Below are positions 24,601 through 29,402 of a stretch of 64,000 nt of DNA, one piece after another (the first letter of the stretch is position 1; each line of letters starts with the position of its first letter). The translations under genes and the position numbers were made by a program. Source of the stretch: CAG-791 sp963593905 (GTDB taxonomy: Bacteria > Bacillota > Clostridia > Lachnospirales > Lachnospiraceae); the NCBI GenBank assembly GCA_963593905.1, contig CAVBBL010000008.1, positions 17,470 through 81,469 of the forward strand, given 5' to 3'. Under the pieces are notes generated by a model. The model saw only the letters and a program-made list of their open reading frames with translations, made no database searches and was not told where the DNA came from.

Positions 24601-25855
24601 GAAATGGGAGGATAACGACAATAAAGCTAAGAAGCGGCCTACCACGATCACAGTGAATCTGAAGAATGGGGAGAGCATCGTAGGAACAGTGGTGCTTTCC
24701 GAGTCCAACAACTGGACTGACACCATCAAGGATCTGCCGCTGAAGGATGCGCAGGGCAAGGAGATTGATTACAAGGTGGATGAGGTGAGCGTACCTGGCT
24801 ACACCACCACCATCGATGGAGATAAGACAAGCGGATTTACCATCACCAATACCTACGAGGAACAGGTCTCCAATCCCATTAAGATCGTTGTCATCACCAA
24901 GTGGGTGGATGAAGGACACGAGGACAAACGCCCGGATCACGTTACCATCGGACTTTACGCCGACGGCGATAAGGTAAAGGGCGACGACCAGACGGCGAGC
25001 CAGGAATGGACGACGACCTATGAAAATATGCCGAAGTTCAAGACCAGCACCAACGGCAGACTTAGAGCCGGTGCGATCATGCTGACAGCCGGGGCCGATG
25101 CGCAGAGCGATCTGATCGCCTACAGCGTCACCGAAGATCCGGTGAAGAATTACACCACCGTGGTGGGCAGTGCGGAAGAGATGGATTACGGTTATCGGTT
25201 CATCATCGTCAATACCTACACGGAGGGCGGCGGTGAGTATGTGCCGCCGACGGATCCTACAGAGCCTGATCACGGTGAGTATGTACCGCCGAATGATCCC
25301 ACCATAGTACCGCCCAGCACACCTACGACGCCTACCACAGTACCGCCTACACCTACGACGGTTATACCTCCCGGAGGAACTACCCAGTTTGGCAGCCTGC
25401 AGGTGAGCAAAGTGGTAAAGGGAAGCGACGAGGATAAGGCGAAGAGCTTTACCTTTACCGTGACCCTGAGCCTGAACGGCGTACCTTATGTGGGCACCGT
25501 AGGCACCGAGGGTATACTCTTTGATGCAGAGGGCAAGACTACCTTTACCTTAAAGGATGGCGAGACCAAACTCATCGAGGGAATCCCCGCAGGACTGACC
25601 TACACCGTCACTGAGGAAAAGGCGGATGGCTTCAAGGTGATAAAGACCGGCGAGACCGGCACCATCGAAAACGGCCGGGTAAAGACCGCACAGTTCACCA
25701 ACGTGCACTTCGCCGGCATCGTGACAAACATCGTGCCTAAGACCGGTGATAGCTCCAATAGGATGCTGTGGATCTGCCTCATCGGCGCTGCAGTCATCAT
25801 TATGGTGTTAGTGACAGTGATCGGCAGAAAAAAAGATAAACAGAATAAGAAATAG
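3653..25855 (+). CDS. Giant sortase-anchored Cna-B repeat surface protein (7,400 residues)
   Basis: Residues 1-34 form a signal peptide ending AYA. Residues ~36-195 are Ser/Ala/Asp/Glu-rich low complexity. From ~197 to 7190 I count about 47 Cna-B-type segments of ~95-105 residues. Most have the pattern KkWdDxGhExxRP ... YTVEE ... GFTITNTY, giving the Lys, acid and Asn expected for internal isopeptide bonds. Four unusual modules interrupt them at residues 1924-2346, 3583-4000, 5019-5442 and 6454-6874. Then come a Pro/Thr linker, a Spy0128/FctA-like pilin domain (~7247-7358), the sortase motif VPKTG (7361-7365), a membrane helix and a KKDKQNKK tail. A TTG one codon upstream is the alternative start. 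The likely role is a very long, protease-resistant wall stalk or adhesin. No sortase gene lies in the window. The frame is intact throughout. Confidence 0.95.
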   Translation: MRGKKSRLFICGMLAACMLIEQIATDTMSLTAYAAADTTVVSDAQGTSEDSGDGSLQVYTEGDSDTPAAEASGEGSEQGTAQTETKASDESGSADASSADAGKSEGGAADTSAAAAASGDSSAASGLNKDSSASTSENAGQNATDGTSKDASTKSESATGEDDEELTEEEKAAKEKEEKEKKALEEAALKDAEKKTYKASIKVSWDDDGNLYKQRPSSLRISIADQEMELSVSDSDSETTTTVEYTSAEEATEIKLLDSLSGYNTSLDRDSDGTFIIKNTYNGEKKEITIGIKWIDEHNNTVSWPSKVYSNQAKFDLKTNDDSRYETVYFSPDGSTIKRNVQKDFDCSNIEVAALDGYSTVVESDNAKENFTVNYIANNRTIDITTSWQNINGHGDRIPDRCSFTYGAVEHCISASFDTYDDKDVKKISLPDGELIEDTFSVDPIPCFESVVTRMDWGYDVEYTYSGEGAISISVKWIDYDNRWGDRPDQIGLSFLPGIESGAAVITSTISASDNWKNDSLQDKDMPDGWGVEKKIIPQSCVNYTCSYVWFGKNKDTCTITYTHKKIKDGKLKVEWVGDEEHLDMRPSKVKVDLLDGGNVENVIASFTLTGNNEAFLDLPDDFTADWIQPENVDYYAPYIYLDEETDTWVIQYRFCAANQYAVDVIWDDFNNVLNTRPESFRLKMGVGHGDSAGYYIVLSKDDAIEGNKWHSLIWLNGNINSFKEPEITGADAAALMYYTSNVSIEDNCYKIELKYEGDKREQIKIQTEWKNADGINKPKTLSVRLDKDSTYVQKLEVPYDQGETLYAPKGLSADDITVAEIQSCEEADNYTFETQDDGYSEEGVHVFTIVGTYKTDKVNIGVQKKWNDEGHERERSDVTVQLYIDDQPQNKYRTLTAKNSWKSAFTGLDQLSSGHEYKVKEVLSDKQEQLYKSAVTGDASSGFIITNTYIEEIPIKVIWKEGSTITGGYPTTLSRPSSFNMKINFKKTDDGTASSTSVTVKKPDVVEVDTIWECTFTDYDRFVKQYYNSVEVSGIPSWYDVEAQYTKENGFLITCTLKSKYEYKPLEIYTVWEGEDETVDTSQRPDDIELTLSTGGRSDSAVRISTIETVNNISVSKDVYDNDKITIKASDPQPSDIENAEKYTYYVTRNENQKQKYTVHCVYSPVKFDVVKKWKDTGHKGERPSSVQVQLYVDDVKQEGDNALITLSADNDWKGTFRLPKLTDGMSYKVKEVIPKKYEENYSSEVTGDADKGFTITNTYVEDADKKTIKITKKWEDIGHEDERPGSVTVRLYDGTSLVKDDIVLSEDNDWTATVKVTDNSASYRVEEVETSTGTDTGTDSGTTDGAETTTPTDTDTNDSAKQSADTTTSTDTDSTDTGSTNQGAAPTPGTGSTDQEAAPTPGTGSTDQEAAPTPGTTTGGSLSKYQVSYSSYTPTTTGTEEGYNEELIITNTYKTEGDDYRDITITKYWDDNDNAAGLRPSSVEIKLQKKVGEQTTATDVCTVTLNADNDWKAVVRDQPLYEGTGESRQAITYSVLEVGAQEVEDKDPAPTPTPTPEEGSTTEGDTDKSGEDEDAAPLSDNGDASTTANEKTATNTGTDTQDPAPTPGGTTTGGSTTGGTTTGDDTTSGGASGDWSTPTIAAYIANYVGSAEEGFTVINSFNLTDINIKVVWDDAGHEEIRPKQVTDIYLYKGEEQASNKLTVDESVNWAQTVPDQRVDGDFTVKAPDLEHYDRTIIGDALDGFTITYIYRDNSDETADIVIKKKWDMGDLAVALAHPDKATVQLKKGDEVVATQELSADNDWTFTMREQPLKDEKGQEIKYTVEEVGTPSGYEMSVEEVNQDAEGKEIKTDGEGTESDGKDTDSQQTAGQTANGDSASAQNSADGTGTTGAADGSDTTQTVTTATVAAKVFTVTNKYNGKTIHYKVEKKWDIDIEDIDCPDSIRVAIQKKNGDKWETVKVPELSKDNSWTWEGNLPDGEYRARELKEDTLFEEFETVIKNTVSTLTKDTYTSWIANIKSSGKSYWSGLPDYLKKAADKGYDYLCDSLNAKADDLYDQMMERLSFASVDGKIVDAGDDVYVDYHVPQRFSVIEGGMQDAHVTHYKVTYEESGNSCTITNEAVLEIDVIKRWIELNGAKAPDSVWVVLMMKPNSKFMDKLPSGVLDYEFPVINPIKGGNNPLALISEFTLGFGSDLLNKISGSILPKLAIAKVSKDDNWKTTFVVSKYTLGIPMEFKGAEVTSEIVRQIVKYFLKIDLPISYNPLDGYISIPTKAIPTILGITDIRQITDLSGLVEKAKEKVQSMKLEDFGNLGFDTLLDAWHLMANVINIKFKIDWPDPDPVPNTIQGKKTWDDNDNAAGKRPEQVVVHLYKNGQPAKDENGNEITATISEKSGWRYTFVNCPEMDEQGNRITYTVKEDPVEGYQVTYDGYNITNKYTGVTKEDEYSNIKITKVWDDAGHENKRPTGVVVTLKGETASGMMISAELDVTAGNDWSYTAEDMLLVMDGEEFTYTLTEKELPDYTTVISGSAVNGFVITNTYKDQEEGTIDIPITKVWDDQGQESKRPAQITATLKKGEGDSAETVATVTLSESNNWKAVVREQAKTDAATGAEIKYTVEESAENDGLKNYDGEITGSATEGFTITNTYKPGDGKVNVKITKQWEDLGHEDKRPDKVTATLKNGDKEVATVELTKENNWTATVRSVQLRDILNREIEYTVEEEALENYDTAINGSAQDGFVITNVYDDNAPETIDIPITKVWDDEDNAAGVRPASVKVALKNNGKVIATATLNEDNGWTAVVRDQPQKDEQGNAIKYVVSEDNVPGYTHIVSGNAIDGFTVTNSYRTQKILITKEWKGDEDHTDSRPDKVEVKLKANGEEYTTVELNADNSWKASARVPMYDKDGEEIQYTVEEVSVKDYKVEYGEAVKTDNGYSFVITNTYEPETKELKITKKWDDADNAESRPSQIKVNLQANGETVDTITLSADSASIAAVAEAKASNESGNDGNSNSEDASNAADEGKATVTFGKSTDTTWTCTVQGIPVRDGKGKDITYTVEEDKSGDDEAAQKLQKYSTKVEDDAESGFTITNTYGTVDITITKKWEDLGHDSERPSEVIATLTGSNGEKEEVKLNADNNWTDTVKNLPMTTADGSKITYKVEESVTCSKEADTEKLAKYKSAVTGDAQSGFTITNTYDDKDDSTIDILIKKVWEDKDNAAGKRPESVKVTLKKEGAEDVIAEATLSEENNWQVTVKDQPQKDGSDSDIKYVVSEDTTDEWAKSYTTKISEVTKVNAADGADAGEEANENISENADKNAETHYVCTVTNTYDDNQQKITVVKKWEDEGHQDRKPEEVVIKLKAGDIIARSIVLDKETDWKATYTMPVKDAEGKVITYSIEENPVEDYEAKYSEPITLESKDGEDDSHTLTVTNTYKQDTRKIKISKVWKDEGYESKRPAEVKINLKAGDQIVASITLPKGNVTYADGSKSDDGKAKDGEDADPDGAQDADADKEQEAGSEDQNTWTGYIDNLPIRDEQGNEITYTVEEDKSGEAEDKDKLKLEDYQTEVSGDAQNGFIVTNTYEKKITFHVEKEWDIDLEQNDCPDSIKVALQKKDGENWKTAKVVELTKDGGWKMDVEVPEGTYRARELKEDTVYDSFVETIDKVTKENYGEWINKIKEGGKSYWSSLPESIRSAADKGYDKLCDALGTKGENLREELISKLGASDADAKIIKGEGEECYVDYSVPARVSAVAGEQEAHKTRYKVSYKDEENSCKITNKAILEIDVIKRWIVPEGTELPDHVWLVLMTSPNSKFTDNLPDGMMKIEFPVINPLKGGMNPLEMILEATIGVGSDLIAKITDGILPKLAVAKVTKDDNWRTTFVVSKYTMGIPMEFKGAEATSEIIRQIVKYFLKFDLPVSVNLLDGYISIPTKAISTIMGIEDVSDILDFSKLAGDALAKAKSLTMEDLKNLGLNTITDVGHLMANVINIKFNIPKGDPDPDPETIRGKKTWDDNNDAAKKRPETITVRLYKNGEPAKDEKGNEITATTSKNADWSYTFTNCPSKDKDGNAITYSVREDPVPEGYEVTYSGYNITNKYTGEKDNDDKINITVTKVWDDEGQEDKRPDSIKVKLMADGQMVKELELTKANNWTQKVEELPLKGDDAKEIKYTVEEVTSAGSLENYEIKITGDAASGFTITNTYKDNKKKTINIPIKKVWVDDNNAAGKRPESVKVTLKNVTTGEDVETVELLEANNWQTTVEKLPQYTEDGKEIEYAVEEEAVSGYTVKIDGSAAEGFTVTNEYDASRITIIKEWKGDEEHKDSRPKSVKVTLKADGEDYASFDLSESNSWKMTMHVPTAKEDGTEIKYTAEEVSVKDYETKVGEVQKTEDGYSITITNTYKPETGSIKITKIWKDEGHTENRPSQIKVKLLKGEEVDQEITLSAENASSEDGSEWSCTLQNKALRDEKGQTIEYAVEEDKTGESEDAQKIQKYGTKVEGDAEKGFTITNTYGEQEITVTKKWDDLGHEKDRPEELQFKLMANGAFKQSITLTAAEGWTKTVTGLQATDDAGKTIEYTVAEDKEANGDKLKNYKTSEAEGDMEKGFTITNTYDDEDPATINILLKKVWEDDDNAAKVRPDSVKVTLKNKNTGEEVATVELSEKNNWQAVVRDQPAKDDEGKDIEYQVEEVKVENYTTKIGDMEKTEDGYSFTITNTYEAEDKKITIIKKWKGDEESKEQDQEEQGQEDQQQDKQEGQEQEGQESKDKRPESVVVRLKAGDIVFKTLVLDKENNWQASVRVPVKDADGTEYNYTVTEDPVENYETEISEAEKTEEGYTFTITNSYKKETTNIKITKIWKDENDKAKKRPEKVKIDLKANGTVVKSITLPDGTVTDPSTEEKEGTEEAGTDTSKEENNGTGADAGNAADSAALALESDNVNEEGEKDAGDKQEGSEGSEGSEETAVTEWTGTIENMPLRDENGELITYTVEEDKNVESEKIRYYKTEVSGDAQSGFTVTNTYGDKATFHVEKEWKIDLGNTDRPDSIRVAIQKKANDAWKTEQVVVLSSDNDWKLDVEILDGSGEYRAREMQQDNAWDEIVGKIDTLTQDTYASWLSSMKESGKDYWSSLPDAIRNAADQGYSALCDKVGAEGEELRKKMISMLGAKDADSKIVTGEAAKEEGGEDGRYVIYSVPARPTAITGEQEAHQTRYEVKYEDEKNSCKITNEAILEIDVIKRWIVPEGTELPEKVWVALMAKPSSKFTEQLPAGVLDYEFPVINPKTGGQNPVSIISDMALGLSADWLDNLIPNIPKLAIAKITKDDNWKTTFIVSKYTMGVPMEYKGAELTSEVIRQIIKYLSGFDIPISVNILDGYISIPTKAIKTIMGIENVSDILDFSKLTGAALKKAKSLTLDDLKNLGLNTITDVGHLMANVINIKFNIPPGDPTPGTIEGEKTWDDNNNAAGKRPDTITVRLYKNGEPAKDAKGNDIVAVTSKDANWKYTFTDLADKDDEGNTITYSVREDPVEYYETTYSGYNITNKYTEKKVNEDKINITVIKKWDDQGQQDKRPEFIEVNLTADDASVQAQTAKLTTSNDWTYTFKDLPLKNAEGKEIEYKVNEVQVENYKTEVTGNASSGFTITNTYSNEEPDTIDIPVTKVWDDIGHESERPFKITVKLMKDGAEEPVQTVELNQDNGWKTTIYGLPTKEEDGTEITYRLEEDKESLNLQNYDTSITGDMAKGFTITNTYEDNDPKTIDIPIRKVWKDDDNKANSRPESVQVTLINQNTAQEVATVELSENNSWSAVVRDQPQYDDKGNEIKYTVSEISVPGYEVEIAGSATEGFTVTNTKSNQKITVLKKWEGDEQEKRPEKVTVTLKADGELYAMFDLCESNHWKTTMKVPIRNEKGEEIKYTVTEETVNDYVTKISEAEKTDEGYTFTITNTYKKETKNVTITKVWVDEGYENVRPSQVRIDLKANGTVVKSLYLPDGKIVDADTSKAEETAINLKKEDNQWSGTIKDLPARDEDGKTITYTVEEDKSDTAVYAEEIQKYGTEYSGNAESGFTVTNTYDQKDPETIKIPVIKIWDDNDNAASLRPEKVTIEIINKKTKETVDTIELTKANNAANEWKGLSKELPKTEKDGTTPIEYTAKELTVEGYTTEGPTGDAQIGFTFTNKYDVRKIVIKKVWAGDEDRTDKRPKEVIVRLKANDITARTIVLSEENNWEASYSVPAMGADKTAYTYSVEEDPVEDYKTEVKEESGEDGKTITFTVTNTYEQEKQDIKITKIWKDEGFEADRPSKVKIDLKANDEVVASISLPDGEVTYTKKDDTTEGEDAGKDDTAEGGETSGQDASVETAALLTAENAAAGNDVAGTDTGEGAGTAGSDSSSEGTGTGTEGSDSKEPTEWTGTIQNMPVRDAEGNEISYSVSEDKTVEKEKIEKYTTEYGGDAQSGFTVTNSRSNTFTVEKKWDIDSLGNDRPDSIRVAIQKKEEEDTWKTVKVVELSSDNSWKLDVSVPEGTYRAREMQEDTALDEIIQKIDNVTKQTYGNWITSIKESGKEYWSGLPESIRSAADKGYDELCDAVGAQGEDLRTKMIELLGAAKADSKIVEAGDESYVSYHVPERTTSTEGAHQTKYLVKYEDKDNSCIITNQAILEIDVIKRWLELNGAQKPDKVVVVLLASIDQSKIAGLDTSDIKIPGYLNVEVPVVSPIKGGNDIFAVLADYALGFGSDILSKISLIPKLAVAKVDADCNWRTSFVVSKYTLGLPMKYKGAELTSEIIRQVVKYWIGVDSPVSFSPFGGFISIPTKAIHTYLGIEDLEDLMDLSKLTGKALEKAKTLTLNDFKNFGFDTLKDDWHLMANVINILFKIDIPPRDPDVPPNTVVGKKTWDDNDDAAKKRPSTITVHLYKNGQPAVDENGNEITATTSAAGEWRYSFTNCPSKDASGNKITYSIREDKVEWYTTIYDGMNVTNRYRETGGEEEKINITITKKWEDNDNKAKKRPTTITVNLKNGESIVGTVVLSESNNWTDTIKDLPLKDAQGKEIDYKVDEVSVPGYTTTIDGDKTSGFTITNTYEEQVSNPIKIVVITKWVDEGHEDKRPDHVTIGLYADGDKVKGDDQTASQEWTTTYENMPKFKTSTNGRLRAGAIMLTAGADAQSDLIAYSVTEDPVKNYTTVVGSAEEMDYGYRFIIVNTYTEGGGEYVPPTDPTEPDHGEYVPPNDPTIVPPSTPTTPTTVPPTPTTVIPPGGTTQFGSLQVSKVVKGSDEDKAKSFTFTVTLSLNGVPYVGTVGTEGILFDAEGKTTFTLKDGETKLIEGIPAGLTYTVTEEKADGFKVIKTGETGTIENGRVKTAQFTNVHFAGIVTNIVPKTGDSSNRMLWICLIGAAVIIMVLVTVIGRKKDKQNKK
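5163..5199. repeat. 37-bp palindrome inside the giant gene
   Basis: The 18-base arm CAGTTATCACTAGCACTA (5163-5180) is followed by one T and its exact reverse complement (5182-5199). It lies in the AT-rich part of the coding sequence and is translated as VITSTISASDN. Confidence 0.95.
7808..7900 (+). repeat. 39-bp tandem repeats coding a Pro/Thr linker
   Basis: Two near-identical 39-base units (7808-7846, 7847-7885) and part of a third encode AAPTPGTGSTDQE. They form a flexible loop inserted within one Cna-B segment rather than between segments. Confidence 0.85.
9422..10690 (+). repeat. Inserted-Cna-B module, copy 1 (423 residues)
   Basis: First half: a Cna-B start (YKVEKKWDIDI), then a ~80-residue helical insert containing YWSGLPDYL and YDYLCDSL, closed by NSCTITNEA. 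Second half: VLEIDVIKRW, a hydrophobic insert (PVINPIKGG ... ILPKLAIAKV), WKTTFVVSKY, a helical insert (TSEIVRQIVKYFL ... GYISIPTKAI), closed by HLMANVINIKF. Confidence 0.85.
14399..15652 (+). repeat. Inserted-Cna-B module, copy 2 (418 residues)
   Basis: Same order as the first copy: HVEKEWDIDL, YWSSLPESI, YDKLCDAL, NSCKITNKA, then ILEIDVIKRW, PVINPLKGG, WRTTFVVSKY, TSEIIRQIVKYFL, GYISIPTKAI and HLMANVINIKF. It begins 1,659 residues after copy 1. Confidence 0.85.
18707..19978 (+). repeat. Inserted-Cna-B module, copy 3 (424 residues)
   Basis: Same order again, with HVEKEWKIDL, YWSSLPDAI, YSALCDKV, NSCKITNEA, ILEIDVIKRW, WKTTFIVSKY, TSEVIRQIIKYL and HLMANVINIKF. It begins 1,436 residues after copy 2. 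Confidence 0.85.
23012..24274 (+). repeat. Inserted-Cna-B module, copy 4 (421 residues)
   Basis: Same order, somewhat diverged in the second half (LLASIDQSK, PVVSPIKGG, WRTSFVVSKY, RQVVKYWIG, GFISIPTKAI, HLMANVINILF). The paired cysteines (YDELCDAV, NSCIITN) are kept. It begins 1,435 residues after copy 3. Confidence 0.85.
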
Positions 25856-25955
25856 TACATAGAGGCTATGCAGGGAAAACATACAAGGGCAATAGGCAGA
25901 GCACTACAGAAACATTGTGTGAAGCCGGGCAGCAAGCGGATATGTACAGGAAAGG

Positions 25956-25985
25956 GAGCGCCGGCGAAATGCCGGCGCTCTTTTT
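25956..25985 (+). terminator. Terminator of the giant surface protein gene
   Basis: The 10-bp stem GAGCGCCGGC / GCCGGCGCTC with loop GAAAT is followed by TTTTT. Confidence 0.95.
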
Positions 25986-26214
25986 ATAAACGAGAAGAGA
26001 GAAAAAAGTATGAAAAAAATAAAAAAACCAGTAAGATAAACAGTGGAAAGAGCGATACTGTTAAGTCGATTGCTAAAAAACGGTGAGAGAAAACGATGCA
26101 GCAGAACAACTGCGGTTGGATTTTACCGGTAGCCATGGAGAGTAATTCTTTAAAGACGGCAATCTGTTTTGCTATAATATAGTGTATCGCTGACAACCAA
26201 ATGAATGAGGGCAG
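25986..26214. other. Intergenic region before the sensor kinase
   Basis: A-rich DNA after the terminator. It holds no convincing gene; the promoter of the kinase operon lies at its right end. Confidence 0.5.
26150..26178 (+). promoter_or_regulatory. Candidate promoter of the two-component system
   Basis: A perfect -10 TATAAT (26173-26178) lies 17 bases from a weak -35 TTAAAG (26150-26155). The start codon is 36 bases downstream. Confidence 0.6.
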
Positions 26215-27936
26215 ATGAATAAAACAACTACGAAAAAATTACATTCCAGCCGCACCGTACTGATGGCACTGATTGCCGGTTATGCAGGCATATTGGCACT
26301 TTTGCTGATTCTGGATGTGCTTCTTTTGATCAACCAGCGCACTGCCTGGGAAAAGAGCGTGGAAGATAAAATCAGTACAAGGATTACCGCTTATGAGCAG
26401 GAGAACACGGCAATCGGTAATTATCTGTACAGCATCTATGCAGATCAAAGCTTTCAGGAGCTGGGGGGCAAGAAAAACAGCGCAGAGGCCTATGATAATG
26501 TATATGAGATGCGCACAGGCCTGGACCAGTTTTTGATGCTCTATAACCGCTTCGAGGAGTATTACATTCGCTATGGAGATGGAAATGTATACTACCGGAT
26601 GAATTCCACACAGAATATTGCCTATGAAAATGAAGAAGCGCTTCATACGTATCTGCTGAATCTGCCCACAGAAGGGTTGGGACTTCAGAAACAGTATGTG
26701 ACCTTACCTTCAGGGGATGTCTATTCCCTGACGATTTATTTTCGCGGCAGCAATCTGCTGGCGGGGATCTGCAATCTCACCAATATGGCAGGGGAAGCAT
26801 GCGGCAGCGTGGAAGGATGCACAGAAAGTCAGATCCTGTTGGCTGATGATCTGGACAAGGAGGAGACTGCCGCGGCCTATCCTGTGGTGAAGAAGATTAA
26901 AAATGACCAGAATGTCAGTATCCGCAAGAACTGGAACAGCATTGAGCTTGCTTTTCCTGTGCAAAACGGAGATTTCTGGATTTTGACCAGAATCGACAGA
27001 ACTGCCGGCGTGATGGTGACACCGGTAGTGGTCATTATGATTCTGATTACTCTTTTCTCTGCATGTGCTATGTTCTGGATCTGCGGCATTATGAATAAGA
27101 GCTATTTCCGTCCCATGTATCAGCTCATCGGTGTCATGGAGGATTACCGCAGACAGCCTATGGGAGAAATCCCGGATCTGCAATTTCGTTTCTATGAACT
27201 GGATCTGGTGAACAGGACGCTGTCGGAGATGGTGGAGGAAATCCAGCGGCAGAAAAACAGTATCTATGAGGAGCAGCTCAATCGCCAGGAGACAGAGCTG
27301 CAGCTTCGCCAGATTCAGCTTCAGCCCCACTTTTTCCTGAATTGTATGAAGGTTATGAATACCATGGCGGTCAATGCAGGGATGAAAGATCTGCAGCAGC
27401 TGGTATTAAAAATCTCCAACTACCTGCGCTATCTGCTGACCAATGACCAGATGACCATTCTGCTTCGGGAGGAATTGTCCTTTACCAGAGAATATGTGGA
27501 TCTGCAGAATCTGCTGACAGGCCGGCACATTGAGCTGACGCTGGAGCAGGAAGAAGATCTGGGAGACTGGACCGTGCCTATCCTTTGTATCCAGAGCTTT
27601 GTGGAGAACAGCATCAAATATGTGAATCCGCAGAATAACAGGGTGGACATTTATGTGAGCATCCTGCGGCTGGATATGGAGGAAGAGGGCAGACAGGTCA
27701 TCGACATCACTGTGCAGGATTCCGGAGACGGCTACCCGGAGACTATGCTGCCCCGCATGAATGCCAGAGGAGACTACGAAGGGGCAGGCATTGGTATCAA
27801 TAATATCAAGAGAAGGATCGAGCTTCTCTACGGCGAGACAGCGGAGTACAGCTTTTACAATATGGACGGAGCGGTGAGCGAGCTGATTCTGCCGCCGGAG
27901 ACATTAGGGAAAGAAAAGGGAAGTAAACAGGAATAA
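26215..27936 (+). CDS. YesM-type sensor histidine kinase
   Basis: A 573-residue membrane kinase of the LytS/YesM class. One transmembrane segment is near residues 12-38 and a second near 265-292, with a ~225-residue outside sensor between them. A HAMP-like linker follows, then the His_kinase domain with the phospho-acceptor His372 in LQLQPHFFLNCMK, and a HATPase region with ENSIKYVNPQ, DSGDGYPE and GAGIGINNIKRR. In this family the kinase phosphorylates a YesN-type regulator encoded alongside, as here, to control sugar uptake genes such as the ABC transporter downstream. GAGGGC precedes the ATG. The signal is unknown; a sugar or glycan breakdown product is the usual inference. Confidence 0.93.
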   Translation: MNKTTTKKLHSSRTVLMALIAGYAGILALLLILDVLLLINQRTAWEKSVEDKISTRITAYEQENTAIGNYLYSIYADQSFQELGGKKNSAEAYDNVYEMRTGLDQFLMLYNRFEEYYIRYGDGNVYYRMNSTQNIAYENEEALHTYLLNLPTEGLGLQKQYVTLPSGDVYSLTIYFRGSNLLAGICNLTNMAGEACGSVEGCTESQILLADDLDKEETAAAYPVVKKIKNDQNVSIRKNWNSIELAFPVQNGDFWILTRIDRTAGVMVTPVVVIMILITLFSACAMFWICGIMNKSYFRPMYQLIGVMEDYRRQPMGEIPDLQFRFYELDLVNRTLSEMVEEIQRQKNSIYEEQLNRQETELQLRQIQLQPHFFLNCMKVMNTMAVNAGMKDLQQLVLKISNYLRYLLTNDQMTILLREELSFTREYVDLQNLLTGRHIELTLEQEEDLGDWTVPILCIQSFVENSIKYVNPQNNRVDIYVSILRLDMEEEGRQVIDITVQDSGDGYPETMLPRMNARGDYEGAGIGINNIKRRIELLYGETAEYSFYNMDGAVSELILPPETLGKEKGSKQE

Positions 27937-27960
27937 AACAGGAATGCTGAGATCTCGCGG

Positions 27961-27990
27961 GAAGGAATCCGGCAGGAAGGAATCCGGCAG
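27961..27990. repeat. Exact 15-bp tandem duplication
   Basis: GAAGGAATCCGGCAG occurs twice in direct succession between the kinase and regulator genes. It looks like a recent slippage duplication and lies about 50 bases before the regulator start. Confidence 0.9.
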
Positions 27991-28040
27991 AGAGGGTAAG
28001 TCCTGAAAAGCAGGGAAGTTATAATTGGGGGAATAAAGGA

Positions 28041-29303
28041 ATGAAGCTTCTAATCGTAGATGACCAGCAGGCCATCACAGAGAGTATCAGAACGGGAATA
28101 CGCTGGGAAGAGGCCGGGATAGAGGAGGTCTTTACCGCCAACAGTGCCGATGAAGCCAAGCTGCTGATCACTAATTTCCCGGTGGATGTGCTGCTGACGG
28201 ATATCGAGATGCCGGGAGACAGCGGTCTATCCCTGGTGCGTTGGGTAAAGGAAAAGAATTTTTCCATCAAAAGCATCTTCCTGACTTCTCATGCGGATTT
28301 TTCCTATGCCAGGGAAGCCATCGGACTGGGCGGCGTGGATTATATCCTGCAGCCCGCACGGTATGAGGAGATACAGGCATCAGTGGCCAGAGCCTGCGAC
28401 CAGATCAAGGAGGCCAGGAAGATCAGCTGGATGCGGGAAATGGAGCAGACCCTGCAGGACCAGAAGGATGTTTTTCTGTGCTCTATGATAGCCCAGTCGG
28501 AACTGGGAAATACAGGAGGGGCCGGAGATGTGCTATGGCAGATTCTTCACGTCCTGAACCGTACCGGCGAGGATCAGGTGCTGGGAATGGCACAGATCGT
28601 CATGAAGGAACAGCCCAGAGAGATAGATGAGTGGACAGAGGGGATTGGAGAAAAGGTTTTTAATAATGTGCTGGACGAGATTTTCGAGGATACGGGTGCG
28701 GAGATCTGCACCACTTTTCGGGAGCATTTGTACAGCATATTGGTGATCTGTGAGAAGAGCGAACTGGATGAGACGCTGTGGCTGCAGAAGCTGGAGCGCT
28801 ACTATCACTTCCTGGATGAGAAGGTCTGCATGGCGCCCCAGATCAGCTACAGCTCCATCCTGCCGGTCACAGAGACTTCCCTGACGGAAAAATGCTGCGC
28901 CTTTTATACCAAGCCGGGACACCGGATTCATGTGGCCAAGGGACTGTATCCGGAGACAGAAGGTGTCAGAGATGAAAATGATGAGCGTATCCGGAAGGCA
29001 GAGGAGTACATTCACACGCATATTTACAAGAACATCTCCCGGGCGGAGGTGGCGGAGGTCGTTTACCTCAATGAAGAGTATTTCTCCAAGCTCTTCAGCA
29101 AGTATACCGGCTGGACCTTCAAGGACTATGTGATCAAGGAAAAAATGAAGGTGGCCAGTCAGCTGCTGGCCAACACCAATCTGTCTGTCAGCGTCATCGC
29201 CACCAAGACGGGCTTTGACAATTTCTCCCATTTTTCCAGAACGTTTAAGAAGCTGACGGATATGACCCCCCAGGAGTACAGAAAGAGTCATCAGAAGGGG
29301 TGA
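28041..29303 (+). CDS. YesN-type response regulator with AraC DNA-binding domain
   Basis: A 420-residue protein. Its receiver domain (residues 1-120) has the acidic pair at VDD, the phospho-acceptor Asp54 in LLTDIEMPG, and FLTSHADF. A ~200-residue linker follows and ends in an AraC/XylS double helix-turn-helix (about 320-418), with NISRAEVAEVVYLNEEYFSKLFSK (quoted only in part here) and FDNFSHFSRTFKKLTDMTPQEYR as its two helices. AAAGG is close before the ATG. It is the partner of the kinase upstream and probably activates the solute-binding protein and permease genes that follow. Confidence 0.93.
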   Translation: MKLLIVDDQQAITESIRTGIRWEEAGIEEVFTANSADEAKLLITNFPVDVLLTDIEMPGDSGLSLVRWVKEKNFSIKSIFLTSHADFSYAREAIGLGGVDYILQPARYEEIQASVARACDQIKEARKISWMREMEQTLQDQKDVFLCSMIAQSELGNTGGAGDVLWQILHVLNRTGEDQVLGMAQIVMKEQPREIDEWTEGIGEKVFNNVLDEIFEDTGAEICTTFREHLYSILVICEKSELDETLWLQKLERYYHFLDEKVCMAPQISYSSILPVTETSLTEKCCAFYTKPGHRIHVAKGLYPETEGVRDENDERIRKAEEYIHTHIYKNISRAEVAEVVYLNEEYFSKLFSKYTGWTFKDYVIKEKMKVASQLLANTNLSVSVIATKTGFDNFSHFSRTFKKLTDMTPQEYRKSHQKG

Positions 29304-29402
29304 GATTCGGTGCCCCAGCATGTCACGAAAAGAACAATAATCTCTTTTTTTTGACATTTTTATGAAAATTTAACATTTCCAGTTCACAAAATGTACATTT
29401 TT

